Source: Mucor racemosus (taxonomy: Eukaryota; Mucoromycota; Mucoromycetes; Mucorales; Mucoraceae). From it: a stretch of 64,000 bases of DNA. The stretch's first letter is position 1; every line of letters starts with the position of its first letter. The DNA lies in the NCBI GenBank assembly GCA_027405735.1, contig JAPEHQ010000007.1, forward strand, positions 1,203,001 through 1,267,000, in the 5' to 3' direction. This document shows positions 49,610-61,193 of the stretch, in pieces. The position numbers and the translations under genes are program-made. Below the pieces are notes generated by a model. It saw only the letters and a list, made by a program, of their open reading frames with translations. It searched no databases and had not been told where the DNA came from.

Positions 49610-51060
49610 TTTTTTACAAAAGTATCGCTAGGAATCAGGCAACCAAGTTTTCTGGGGTAAAATTGGTTGCTAAAAACGAATCTGCAATTCATTTTACTGT
49701 ATCTATCAATTTTGCCGAGATTTTTGTGGTATAAACTTTGTTGGATTCTAGTATATACGCCTATGGTAACGCTTAAATTTTATTATAAAGTCTTACTTGA
49801 ACACATAATAAAAGTTGTTGAACAATTTATTCAACACATTTTGATATATAATTCCAAATGCTAATTCTGGTTTCAATAATTTCAGAGGGCAAAATCAGCT
49901 AAAAAATGTGAATATTTGTACTGGTAATCAATTTTAGCAGAAACTTGTTTTCAAAAACAGTATCCATCCATTCAACATTGTTTCAGCTACAAATTTTATT
50001 AAATAAAGCAAGGATGGTTATTATAGTGATTGTTTCATAAATTTGAATGATGCAGAAATGGCCAGCTTAAAATTGAGAAAGCGCATTTGAAATGAAAATA
50101 AGTCGAGAAAATATTAAGGTATTGCAATGATGAGTATTAAGTAAAGTCTAGATTATTTTTCATTCTCTACCAGAATATTTAGTTTTTGGATGGCTGTAAA
50201 AACTTTTTTATTTTTTTATAAATTTTGTGAGAGCACTTTTTCTGTTGTAGAGATCCATGAAGGGACGACAAGTATGCCAAACTAAAACCATAGGATAGTA
50301 CTTATTAGCGTCTATCTAACGAATTTTATCTCGTAAAAAAATATTGATTTTTGGTCGAGAAAAGTAAGATTGAATGATTGATTTTTGGTGATACAAAAAA
50401 GGATCAATTTTGGACGAGGATATACAAGGAAAAAATTTCGCCGACCAAAAAAAATAATCAAAAAAATGTATATCCCCACGAAAAACAGGGCTAAAGCTAC
50501 GTATGAATACTCATTTTGTAGATAATTTTGTTGCGCATAATGTGAAACTAAAATATTTTAGGGTTGCATTTGAATGAAGGGTACTTTTTGATCAAAAACC
50601 GTTAAAATTTGATATTAAATTTACTAGAGGTTTTATGAGAAAAACATTTTCAAAACTCACACAGATCGATTCAGAATTAAAAACTGAACCCAAGATGTTT
50701 AATATGCTAGCTCAACTTACTATTCATTTTTGTGAGTAATTAAACATACAAGGTTTTTTTTGGATTTTTTTGAATTTTTTTTCCATTTGAACACTTTTTG
50801 GATTCAAGCTCAGTTACATGTGCATATCTGATTATACAATTTTATATGGTGATATTCAAAATCGGAGCGTGCTCCCATTTCAATAGATATTCAGGAAATA
50901 AAAAATGTCGGATATACTTGAGATGCTACAGAATAATGACAAAAAAGTTATTTCTATTCATCTTGATTTTTCAGCGAGTATAAAGGCTTCAAAAGTAAAA
51001 CATTTGCTTTTCCTCCGCTTAAAACATCAATCCAAAATGTCAAATATCATGGTACACAAG
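49610..51060 (-). repeat. Dispersed repeat family E, uninterrupted copy
   Basis: Reverse complement of 30795-31815 plus 35477-35600. The two matching parts are separated here by only about 0.3 kb (49740-50035), so this copy shows what the family looked like before other elements split the copy near 31-35 kb. No open frame of note. Confidence 0.8.
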
Positions 51061-51439
51061 TAAAAAATTGAAGCTAGAAACGAAGGTAAAGTGGATAAAA
51101 AATACGCATGCTATCATATGTGTTATAGAGCGTTTTAAAACAAGTTTTACTATTATTAGAAAGTGTTAATATAGCTTAACGTTTTGTAGAGCTATGAAGC
51201 CTCAAAGCTATGGAATTTTTAAGCAAGGGAAAAAAGGTTTCTTTTCGACAGCCGTGCCTTTATCATTCAAAAATAATTTTTAGCTAATGAAATTAAGATT
51301 GTATGTTATTAGTAGGCTCTCTGTGCATTAAGTTCGACTTCAAAATTTACTTTTGATCCATTGTTTGATTTCGTAACTAATTTCAAAGAATATCTGAAAC
51401 AACTGATACAAAATAGTTTAAACACGTACAAGTATTTAT

Positions 51440-51850
51440 TTCTCTATTTCCACAGCAACTCAGGGCACTAAACCTGTTGCAATTCCGATGATCAACAATA
51501 AAAGTAGCACCTGCTATTACAACGGGAGGTCATTTGGAATTTGGATCCATATCCGTCGAGAACTGGTGAGCTTACTGACCTTCTTAATATACATAAATAG
51601 CAGATAACTAACTTGTTGTTCAAACCTATCGAATGCATGATGACCCATGGAAGCTGATACTGTATCTGAAATACTTTTAATGCCTATTCATATCTTTGTT
51701 GTCTATATAGAGTCGCAACTTACTTGGATCAGTATTTATAGATACCGTATTTAAATTGTTTTCAATAAAAGTATGTAGCAAACTATTGGTGCATTTTGGC
51801 GATAATTATTTTAACACACAGTAGGTTGTTGTGGAAGTTGCCATTTAACG
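51440..51850 (-). repeat. Dispersed repeat family D, copy 3
   Basis: Reverse complement of the 15395-15800 and 13650-13835 copies, with the GATCAGTATTTATAGATACC, AACTTGTTGTTCAAACC and TGACCTTCTTA blocks. Confidence 0.6.
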
Positions 51851-52289
51851 TCATTGTGTGGAAGATGATGTGTAACTAACTCTCGTACAAAATTGGAAGA
51901 ACTTACTTGGAGGAAAGTTCCCCAGGATACGGTTCTGCTGTCACTTTAATTTTGCATGGCTTCCGATGGTTCTCAAATGTTTTTCAAACCTTTTCGCCCA
52001 ATACTGTATTGAGTCAAATTCAGTTAAATTCTCAAAGTAGATATACCTTGTTTCTATATAATAGCATTAGTTTTTCTCCGGAAATAACATTGCTAGTATA
52101 TACCTCTCTCTAAAACAACGATTTCTGTAACACAGATAATTGTCTTCACAGTGTGGTTCGAGTTTATAAACAGCATTTCAATCAAATTACATAAAAGTTT
52201 GAAGACGTCATCAATGAAATTCAAATTTTAGGGTTTATTCAAAAACACGATGGCCCCCTGTTTTTTCCTTTTTTTTAATAACAACCAGG

Positions 52290-52662
52290 TAAATTTGATG
52301 AAGCAAAGCCTTATGGTTTGGTGGAAACACGAGTCTATCTTGTATGTGCCTTATCCGTTGTTGGCTAAGACCTACTATAGCATCTCGCAAGATAAAGTTT
52401 CATACGTGGCTGCTGAAGGTTAGGTGGGAGTTTCGACGTTAAAGTAACGCCTGACGCGTGAAATTTTAACGAAACTTTCATCATAAACTTTCCTAGTATC
52501 CAGGTTTGAGTAAAAGAAAAACAAGTTGCTCTACTTGTTTAACTTTCTTTTAGCTCATCCTGATACTGGGTTTATTCTATCTGCGTTTGGTTCTTTTGAT
52601 TATTTATCTGGCGGTTATCAGCTATTGATATCTGATTTTTGGCGCACCCCTGGCCACGGTGA
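52290..52662 (+). pseudogene. Exon-like coding remnant, unrecognised
   Basis: The plus strand reads SLMVWWKHESILYVPYPLLA and KTYYSISQDKVSYVAAE, then GTTAGG, an intron-like stretch ending TTTTAG, then AHPDTGFILSAFGSFDYLSG and GYQLLISDFWRTPGHG before GTGAGT. The two open runs join in phase. No start or following exon is found, because the next sequence is the decayed 21-nt array. Family not recognised. Confidence 0.35.
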
Positions 52663-52689
52663 GTTAAAATGATTTGAACCAACAGTTGA

Positions 52690-54050
52690 TAGCCATAAGG
52701 TACCTGTGCAATATCTGGTATCTGTCTACTGCATCTAGCTTTTATGCACTATTGGAGTTTTCTCTACAGAATGCGATGCCTTTTCTGCAAATGAATTTTT
52801 TTTTCAACAATAGCTGGTATCTTTTCAAGGTAATGTGGTTCTTTTTATAAGATCTGGTCTCTTTTCACAACAGTAATATCCGGTATCTTTACATTATTAG
52901 GACTTTCTCAGCACAGCATGGTATCTTTCCTGAAACATTTGGTCGTTTTTTATATCATTGGGTTTCTTATATACAAAATTGGGTCTCTCGTATGCAAAAT
53001 CGTCTCTGTCTCTGCTACAAAGTTTCAAGTCTTTTCTGCAAGCCTGGGTTCTTTTCTTTATATTTAGTCACTTTCTTCCTGCCCCATTTGGTATTTCTTT
53101 ACAATATCTGGTCTCAATTTATGCTTTTCAGGTATAGATATATAATTCTCTGATCTCAATTTGTATTCATCTAATCTTATTTATTTATTTTTAACTAGTC
53201 TAAATTCATCTTCTTCGGGTATGAATTCTTATTTATCTAATCTAAAATCATGCTTATTTGGTCTCAATTATTCTCTGGTTTCAAATCATGCTCTTCTGGT
53301 TTTAACGTGTCTTCATGTGGTCTAAAAGATCCACGTATGGTCTCGCCTCATGCTCCTCTGGTATAAAGGTTTAGTTAACTGGTCAAAATTCATCTTCATC
53401 TAGTCTCAAATCACGCTTATCTGTTCTCAATTAAAGGTTTTCTGGTGTCAACTTATCCTCATCTGGTTTCAATTCGTTTACGTTTGGTCTTAACTTAATT
53501 CATGCTCACCTAGTCTTCATCCATGCTATCTGATCCATATTTGTACTCATTTGGTCTAAAGTCGTGGTCTTCAGGTCTAAATTCATCGTGTTTATTTGGT
53601 CTACATTAATGCTAATCTGGTTTTAGTTTTTGCTCTTTTAGTATCAATTCATGCTTTTTTGGTCTAAATATGTACTCTTGTGGTCTAAATTCTTGTTCTT
53701 TTTAGTTTAAATTTGTGCTCTTCTGGTTTGTATTCATGTTTATTTCATATTAATTGATGCTTATTTGATTCTAATTCATAGTGATCTGTTCAAAATTTAT
53801 GTTTCTCCGGTTTTAATTTGTGCTTTTCGGCTGCCAATGTATACTTATCTGGTCTCTATTTATGCTTGTCTGATATCAATTCATCCTTACCTGCTCTCTA
53901 TTTATGAAAAAGGTACACTACTGAAAATTTAAAAAATACTACCAACATCTGATTTTAATTTGGAAGATCTGGTTTCTCATATGCTTTATTTATTTTCTTA
54001 GTTCAATTTGGTATATCTGGTCTTGTCTCTCTGGTTTTGTTTCTTTGATT
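52690..54050 (-). pseudogene. Decayed heptapeptide-repeat coding array (21-nt period)
   Basis: The plus strand looks like a degenerate satellite with GGTCTAAATTCATGCTCATCT-like units of 21 nt. Read on the minus strand, the units translate to a heptad consensus (D/E/N)-(K/E)-(H/Y)-(K/E)-(L/F)-(R/K)-P, for example EKHKLRP, DEYKLRS, DKYTLAA, EKHKLKP, NKHEYKP and EDHDFRP. The register holds for many consecutive units but is broken by stops and frameshifts, so it is a pseudogene. About 60 units fit in the span. I know of no named family with this repeat. Confidence 0.6.
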
Positions 54051-54136
54051 TGATCAAAGTTACTATATTTCCTTCAGAAGTTAAAGCATTTTTTTTGTTA
54101 TCTAATCTTTTGATTTACCCTATGCGGGTTTAAGAA

Positions 54137-54469
54137 TCAAAATGATTTGATCAAGAAAAAGCGATAACTTTTACCACCTTTATTTGAATGACATCTGTTT
54201 TGGTGCTTTCCCATAAATTTGGTTACTATACTCAGTTGTTTGTCTTTGTACAATCGGTAATCCTGGGTCAATTTAACCTGGTTGCTCTCCATTCGTGGAC
54301 TTGCGACCTCTCCCCCTTTTAGGGTCTTGTAGTCTTCTTTCACGGTAACCGGCTGGAAACTATAGCCCTTTCTGGCAATCGGAGTCGTATTGTTTTCATA
54401 GCATCTGCTTGATTTCAATATCACTTTATAGTATGGTGGTAAACAAGCTATAAAGTCAAATGGCAACAT
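54137..54469 (-). CDS. 110-aa open frame upstream of the heptapeptide array, probable 5' part of the same relic
   Basis: Starts MLPFDFIACLPPYYKVILKS and includes DYKTLKGGEVASP and KLTQDYRLYKDKQL, which look like drifted heptads of the array that follows on the same strand. GC content and coding look are better than in the neighbouring intergenic DNA. It ends about 90 bp before the array. It may be the remaining open N-terminal part of the decayed gene. Function unknown. Confidence 0.35.
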   Translation of the reverse strand: MLPFDFIACLPPYYKVILKSSRCYENNTTPIARKGYSFQPVTVKEDYKTLKGGEVASPRMESNQVKLTQDYRLYKDKQLSIVTKFMGKHQNRCHSNKGGKSYRFFLIKSF

Positions 54470-55349
54470 GTAGATAGACCTCCTCGTGGTGTTGCTGGAA
54501 ACGTTATTTTGAACGGCTGACTATCTACTCCATTAAAACAATTATATTACAAGATAATTTTTCTTTATCTTAGAGTATTTCATTGTTTATAATCTCAATC
54601 CATAAGTTTTTACTTAATTCGTTTTTTCTTTGATTCTTTATATTGCATAATAAAATTACAAGGCTGGAATTAATTGTTTTATCAATCTATTTATTATTTC
54701 CTATTTTTTGTTCTGATATAATGGATTAAATAATACCCCTAAACACTTGGAAAACCATGAACAGTATTGAAAAAACGTATACTGCACAAAATATAAATGT
54801 ATTGATGTATTTTCTATAAACCCACGAAGTTTTAACAAAAGCAAAATTATGTGAATTTGCTTAATTGTTATCTATATACAGGAAAACTAATTAAAAAGAC
54901 TATACATTATATATATCCGAAAGCGCTTTGACGTTACACCAGGAGGTTATATTAATTTCAAAGCTAAAACATGCAATAAACCAATTAATAAAAATAAAGG
55001 AAAACTGCTATAAAATGAAAGAGCACACTAAAGCTAAAGAACTTATTATAAAATCGAACCATCTTTTATATTCACATTCTCTAATTATATGACTAATCTA
55101 TTAAAGTGAGTCTATTTATAAATCCAATCAAGCCTAGGTGCCGCACACTAGTGCCACATTCCTCAATGCGTACAGTATAAACTGCGCCTTATAATATAAT
55201 GCACTACAGCAATGTGGAACTTATCATATCAAACTGTATTATAATCTAAACTAAGGAATGTACACAGACTTGTGGACGCAAATCATTTGAATTTTGTCGT
55301 ACATTTTCAGGCTTAATAAATGATACGCAAAAAAGAATACAGTTAAACG

Positions 55350-55740
55350 AGAATGAGTAATGAATCAGTTCTTCAACTGTATAATAAAAACAAAAAGAAA
55401 TTGTTTATTTATTTAGATATAAAAATATGGCCGTTTATATTGATTTGACGTTGAGATCCTGAGATGTAATTTAAGGTACTATTGAGCCATTAGATCTGCT
55501 TGATAGTAATATATGGATTGAAACGGATCGTTCATAATTTAACCGTGCTTGCAGAGCTTGTGAGTTACTTTGTTTCAATGCTGTGCTAAATGTCCTTGGA
55601 TGTTAATTTCATAGTTACTTGATTGATTAGCCGCTGGGATGAAATAATATCGTATCATAATTGAAGTCTAAGCGTTCTTCTTGGTAATTGCTGGATAAAC
55701 TTAGTACGCTAAAAGTCTCTTACAGTATAATCGATCCAAT
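55350..55740 (-). repeat. LTR-like repeat, partial family C copy
   Basis: Reverse complement of 13870-14320, from AGTTGAAGAACTGATT at its 3' end back through ATCTCAGGATCTCAACG and TGCAGAGCTTGTGAGTT (plus-strand reading) to TTAGTACGCTA. Confidence 0.6.
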
Positions 55741-55909
55741 AATATTGAATTTGTGTATAAATAGGACAAACGATTGCTATTAAATAAAGAATCCTTTCGG
55801 TTTTTGTATGTAATTTAATTCAACTAGTTCCCTTTTTATTAAAGCATACATTTTTTCTTGTATCCATCATATTTATCCTAAATCTTGTGCATTTTATCCT
55901 GCAGTAAAA

Positions 55910-56374
55910 TAACGGGGTAAAAAGCGATAAAAGAATACTGTTAAAATCCTTCTTTATTAAAATATGGATAATGTGCAATAAAATGGTTATTATTCTACGT
56001 CTCTATTTATATTATTTGGTGATTATTTACTATCTGGCAATTGTATTGCAATTGCCAACGATTCCATATAAATGTTGGGTTGTTTGATTATTGATTTGGT
56101 CGATCAAGAACGGTATTTTAAATATATTCTGTCAATCATGCTTTCAGAACAGCCCTTACTTGTTCTACTTGATAAGCATGTACTTTTTTGTATTTTTTAT
56201 TTGGGATATCCCACATTACTTAATATTTTAGCATCTCTTAGTCGAGTATTATACCCTTGCTATTTTCATGCAGTTGTCTATTTACTATATAGTCTTATCT
56301 TTGATAGCATAGTTTTAATGAGATGACATTTAATTTAGGTATTTTATGATGGGCATCTAGCATAGTTCACTTCA
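55910..56374 (+). mobile_element. Solo LTR (family B), uninterrupted copy
   Basis: 465 bp starting TGCAGTAAAATAACGGG and ending ATAGTTCACTTCA, the same ends as the LTR at 31938-33323. It reads CTCTATTTATA where the other copy carries the 901-bp mariner-type insertion, so it is the empty site for that element. Its flanks (TATCC and GGCAG) do not match, so the target duplication is lost or the copy was rearranged. Confidence 0.75.
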
Positions 56375-56963
56375 GGCAGAATAAAGAATTTTGTGGAGAT
56401 CAGGCAGCCCAAATGAGCAGATCGATGAGATCAAGGTTTTTTAGTCAATTTACTAAAGTATATCAATCATAATATAATTAATACAAAGAAAATTTGAATG
56501 GTTTAAAACAGATGTGAGTTACTCTGATTCAACAGAATTGCCTTATTGACGAGATATGTCAATTTGAAATTTGGGGTTTGAAAGAATTCTGCCCATGTTA
56601 TTCTTTTTTCGGAGGCCAAATGGGAACAACAACGACAACCTGTTTGGCAACACTAAAAGTATTTATTCCTTTGTAAATTTCTGTTTGTAACACACAAAAT
56701 CTCTTTTCTTCCATACTCTTTCCTCAGTTCTTTTATTTACGTTTAAAACTACAACAACAAGAAGACTAATATTTTTTTATAAACTGAAATCAAGTAGCAG
56801 GTACAAGTACATGGTTTTCCTATTGTTTATTTGGAAATAAATTATTAACTGTTAACGTTAGGGTGCGTTATAATATCTTTTTTGAACAAACAAATTATCC
56901 AAGGCTACTTAATCATTTTTGTTCCATCATCTACATTATAAGCAATGCTTTTTTGGTCTATAG

Positions 56964-57354
56964 ACGATATCTACCTGCAGAAAAACTGGTAATTATAAAA
57001 GTATGTATTGTATTGACTTGATTTGAATGAATGAATAAATAAACTCATATTAAAAAATATTTATTTCTGTTTAATGACCAACAGCCAAGAAAAGGAAAAC
57101 GAGATATTGTCTTGTATACTGTATACCACTACCAACTATCAAAGGTACACCATAATTATTACTTATTAGCCTGTTAATTGATTTTACTAATAAATCAATT
57201 TTTATAGGCCAAAAGTAAAGGCGTATTCTGTTCAAAACGCCTGAAACAATTCAATTATGCTAATTCACATGGTTTATCATCTCTTGCTCATTCAATTGCT
57301 ATATTTGATTTTAATATTTCCTTTATACTACTAATTGACTCGTTCATCGATTAG
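56964..57354 (+). CDS. Possible small spliced gene, 5' end not found
   Basis: Three exon-like pieces (56964-57000, 57085-57144, 57208-57354) join in frame: RYLPAEKLVIIK, PRKGKRDIVLYTVYHYQLSK, AKSKGVFCSKRLKQFNYANS and on to a stop at 57352-57354. Both introns have GT...AG ends, and the second contains TTTACTAATAAAT, a good branch site. No in-frame ATG was located upstream. Unrecognised; it may be a relic. Confidence 0.25.
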
Positions 57355-57470
57355 AGTTAACTCACCATCCTTGATTAGCATGTCTATAATAACGGTCCAT
57401 TATTAGCTCATGATATGCAAAGAACTCTTGAAGCATTTATTCTTCTTTTTTTTTTGGTAATCCCACAAAT

Positions 57471-58229
57471 CATCAAATAAACTACTACAAAATATTAACA
57501 TGTATAAAGGTTTACAGTAATAAGCTTGGATCAAGTGGGTACAGCATCGTAAATTCTTGAAAAAATTCTCAAGTATTATAAAATCTCTTATTTTTAAGAC
57601 TTACAAGGCTTATAAGCGGAATATTAATTTAGAAAATTATTCTTGTCCAGATCATCAATTTTGACAATTTTTAATTTTTTTTTTTTGTTTTGCAAATCTA
57701 GAGTTAATTATACTACCAATTATAAAAACAAAAAATATACACATATGCAGAATTAAGCGCTCTATTTGCTCAATAAAAAATAATAAACATTTTTATTGCA
57801 AAATATAACATGAAAATCCTTTAACCAAAAAACCGTTTTTGGGCCAAAAGTACAGATTTTCATTACTTAACATTTAATATTAAGCTTTTATAAGATGTGT
57901 ATTATTTATGGCTACAAGTTTCTCTCACAATGTAGTATATTTAAACGTTGATTTTGGTATCAAAATTTGATTTTTCTATTTTTTGATCAAAATCATGAGT
58001 GTTGGTAAGGATAAAATGATTCCCGAAAATGTCCGCTACAAAGTCTGAATTTTCAGACCGTATATGGTTAAATATAAGAAAAGTTGAGAAAAGAATGCTT
58101 TTTTTTTAAAACTTAGATATACCATAGTATAAAAGACTTAGCCGTTCAATCTTGCTATTATGCTTAATTACGGCGTCGCTCTACGAGCTCTCTTTTGCAA
58201 TTTTTTAATGAATGTATGAAATGACAAAC
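57471..58229 (-). repeat. Dispersed repeat family A, copy 3
   Basis: Reverse complement of the right three quarters of 11136-12141, including GGATCAAGTGGGTACAGC and AATGTCCGCTACAAA. The left quarter of the family is missing. No conserved open frame. Confidence 0.8.
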
Positions 58230-59650
58230 AGTTTTCAACAACACAAGATTAATTACAGGACTAACGTTAGGAAATATAACAGGCTAATATATTGATTTTG
58301 TATAATATATTTTCAGTGCTGAGAAGATCAAATTCATTATTTATTCTGCTGACATGCAACACATTTGCCTTATGTTTAACAAGTTACACATGCCATTTCT
58401 TATTTCAATCTCTAAGCACCATTAACTATTTACGAAGGAACCTTTAAAGCAAACCAATTTTATCTTCAATATAACCTCATACGGCAAGAACGACAATTGG
58501 CAGCTATACATTAAAAATATTTTAGTTTTCTTGCATCTACTGGGTTTTATTTTTATACTATATTTCGTACATCGAAATAATAGTTGGTGGTACCTTTAGG
58601 CATTCAAATTTAACCTGTCTAAATGTATAAAATACAACGTACACGAAATTGGTCGAGAATCCCAATTCTGATTTGTAATTTTACACTGACTATTGTTTTG
58701 TATATACTCAAGCAAACAGACCCCATCCATTTGTATTCAGGAACGGCGTGCTGATCAACTACCATGAGAAATTTATAGTCATTAGATTTTAGGAAGCCTA
58801 GCTAATGCATTACAGCCCTCATCTCAAAATGGGAAGAGGTATCCATGAAATAAAAGTGATTCATTTTTTCTTTTAAAGTCTATTATATCTGGTTGACATG
58901 TCATACTTTAGTAACGCAAACTATACGTAAATCATATTGAACTATAATATTGAATATATGGTTTCAAACAAGATGATATTCGGCGAAGAAAAATTAGGAC
59001 CTTTATATGACCTGATGTATAATCACAATCCTACATTTGAAGTGTTATTTACTTTTGCAGAAGATGACATAAGTTGCCAAATCACTTAGTTGGCAACTAA
59101 GAAATTTTCATTTATTTATGTAACATCAGGAATAGATCGGACGGAGCTTTCTTGTCACATAGATCTTCGATATCACAATAGCGTGCAACGCGGGAAAAAG
59201 AAATATTTTATCTCTTTATCTTTTGACATTTTTGTAATCTAAGGTTATTGATAATGATTATTGCAGGACATTGATAATGCAACTAAGCTTTTTTTTGTCG
59301 ACCATAATTTATAGTGTTGTATGACTCATCTTGTCTAAACAAACATTTGTATCTTTTTTTGCCTGGGAAAGTTGATGTGTAGTTTCCGCAACGGCTAAAA
59401 GTAACATTTATTAAAGGATAATCCAAATATAGGAAGTTTAATACGGTTTTTATGTAATAAGCTTTTTTAGTTGAAAGGTAGTCCATATTGATTTTCGCAC
59501 GCCAAAGGAACCTTTTGTCCAAGGATATGATAAATCCATTACTCCTTATGGAACTTATCTCACTCTGATTGGCTACAGCTGACAAATGCTTTAAAGTAAA
59601 ATGGTTCACCATAGCCTGATTGGGCAAACTAGATGCTTGATGCAATAGTA

Positions 59651-59656
59651 TATAAA
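59651..59656 (+). promoter_or_regulatory. TATA box of aminotransferase gene
   Basis: TATAAA in AGTATATAAACTCC, 75 bp before the ATG, with a T-rich stretch between. The strong codon bias of the gene fits a highly expressed TATA promoter. Confidence 0.55.
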
Positions 59657-59725
59657 CTCCAACATCATCTTTGCCTCATACAGTTTCTTTTTTTTCGTTT
59701 TATCATTTTTTTTGAAAGATTAAAT

Positions 59726-61193
59726 ATGTCTAGTGTATCAAAGCTCGCACAATTCGGTAAAAAGCATATTGCTCATGGTATCGGTAGATCTACCGAACTT
59801 GTCATTGAAAAGGCAAAGGGTACCTACGTTTACACCGCTGAAGGAAAGAAATATCTTGACCTTACCACTGGTATCGGTGTCACCAACACTGGTAAGTTTT
59901 ATTTATATTGGAAATAGAGATGTGTTATATTTAAACGCGTTTCAAATTATTAGGTCACTGCCATCCTACTGTAGTCAAGGCTGTCCAGGAACAAGCTGCC
60001 AATATGTCTCACGGTCAAGTCAACATCTTTTATCAAAAGCCTATGCTTGAACTTATTGATGGTTTGTTGCCCAGAATGCCTTCTCCCAAGCTCGATACAT
60101 TCTTCTTCTGGAATTCCGGTTCCGAGGCTGTTGAAGCTGCTGTCAAGGTTGCTCGTCATGCCACCAAGAAGCAAAACATCATTGTTTTCCAAGGTTCTTA
60201 TCACGGTCGTACTTTTGGTACTATGGCCTTGACTACCTCCAAGACCATTTACAGCGCCGGTTTCTCACCTTTGATGCCTGGTGTTCATGTTGCTCCTTAT
60301 CCTTACTTCCAACAATGGTCTGCTCATAAGGCTGATCCCGAGAAGTTCTCTCCCGAATGGTGTGGTGAAGAAGCTTTGCATCAACTTGAACTTTTATTGA
60401 AACAACGCTCTGATCCTCAAGATACTGCTGCCATTTTGATTGAACCTGTTCAAGGTGAAGGTGGTTATGTAGTTCCTCCCAGAAGTAAGTATATTCTCAA
60501 ATGAAAATTAATGATCAAGGGGTCTATTCCTATATAACAAATGCTAATATTTTGCTTGCATTGTTAGATTTCTTGGAAGGCCTTCGTAAGATCTGTGATA
60601 AGCATGATATTTTATTGATTTGTGACGAAGTACAATCTGGTTTCGGCCGTACTGGTAAGATGTTTGCTGTTGAGCATTTCGATGTTGTCCCCGATATTTT
60701 AGTCATGGCTAAGGGTATTGCCTCTGGTTATCCTCTTTCCGCCATTGTCTCTCGTAAGGATATTATGGACAAGCAACCTGCTGGTTCCATGGGTGGTACT
60801 TACTCTGGTAATGCTGTCTCTTGTGCTGCTGCCAAGGCCACTCTCCAAGTCTTTGACGATGAGAAGCTCTTGGATAACTGTAACATTCGTTCTGAGCAAT
60901 TCTTCAAGGGTTTGAGAGAGAAAATTCCTGCTCTTTTACCTGAGGGTGTCACTGTTGATATCCGTGGTAAGGGTTTGATGATTGGTGTTGAATTCATGGG
61001 TGTTCCTTATGGTTTTGCCAGCAGCGTTGCTTCTGAGGCATTGAAGCTTGATACCATTTTATTAACCACATCTATTTACGAAACTCTTCGTTTGATTCCT
61101 CCTCTCAACATTACCGAAGAAGAAACTGATCTTGCTCTCGAAAAGGTTGTTGCTAGTGTTGCTGCTGCCATCGAGAATCTCAAGAAGGCTTAA
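59726..61193 (+). CDS. Class III aminotransferase, 4-aminobutyrate transaminase-like
   Basis: Three exons (59726-59891, 59954-60484, 60568-61193) give 440 aa, typical of this PLP enzyme. It should move the omega-amino group of GABA or a similar omega-amine to 2-oxoglutarate. Features: GKKYLDLTTGIGVTNTGHCH, the cofactor site NSGSEAVEAAVKVAR, SYHGRTFGTMALTTSK, EPVQGEGGYVVPP, DEVQSGFGRTGK with Asp252 for the pyridine nitrogen, and Lys281 in MAKGIASGYPLSAI as the Schiff-base lysine. GGTYSGNAVSCAAAKATL follows. No presequence, so probably cytosolic. It looks closer to bacterial GabT/PuuE-type enzymes than to the longer yeast Uga1 type. Codon use is more biased (GGT, GCT, AAG, CTT) than in neighbours. 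Confidence 0.92.

Larger units (their letters stand above)
48668..59725. other. Gene-poor region with repeats and relics
   Basis: About 11 kb without a convincing intact gene. It contains inverted copies of families A, C, D and E, one solo LTR, a heptapeptide-repeat gene relic, an exon-like remnant at 52.3 kb and a possible small spliced gene near 57 kb. From 58.3 to 59.6 kb I see nothing recognisable. Confidence 0.7.

Noticed and set aside
55910..56374. 84-aa frame in the LTR copy as a gene
   Set aside because: The sister copy at 32.9-33.3 kb has a different frame and stops, and the segment is bounded by LTR ends.
59283..59645. 120-aa minus-strand open frame upstream of the aminotransferase
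   Set aside because: It runs into the aminotransferase promoter, shows no recognisable domain and has no conserved start context; probably chance.
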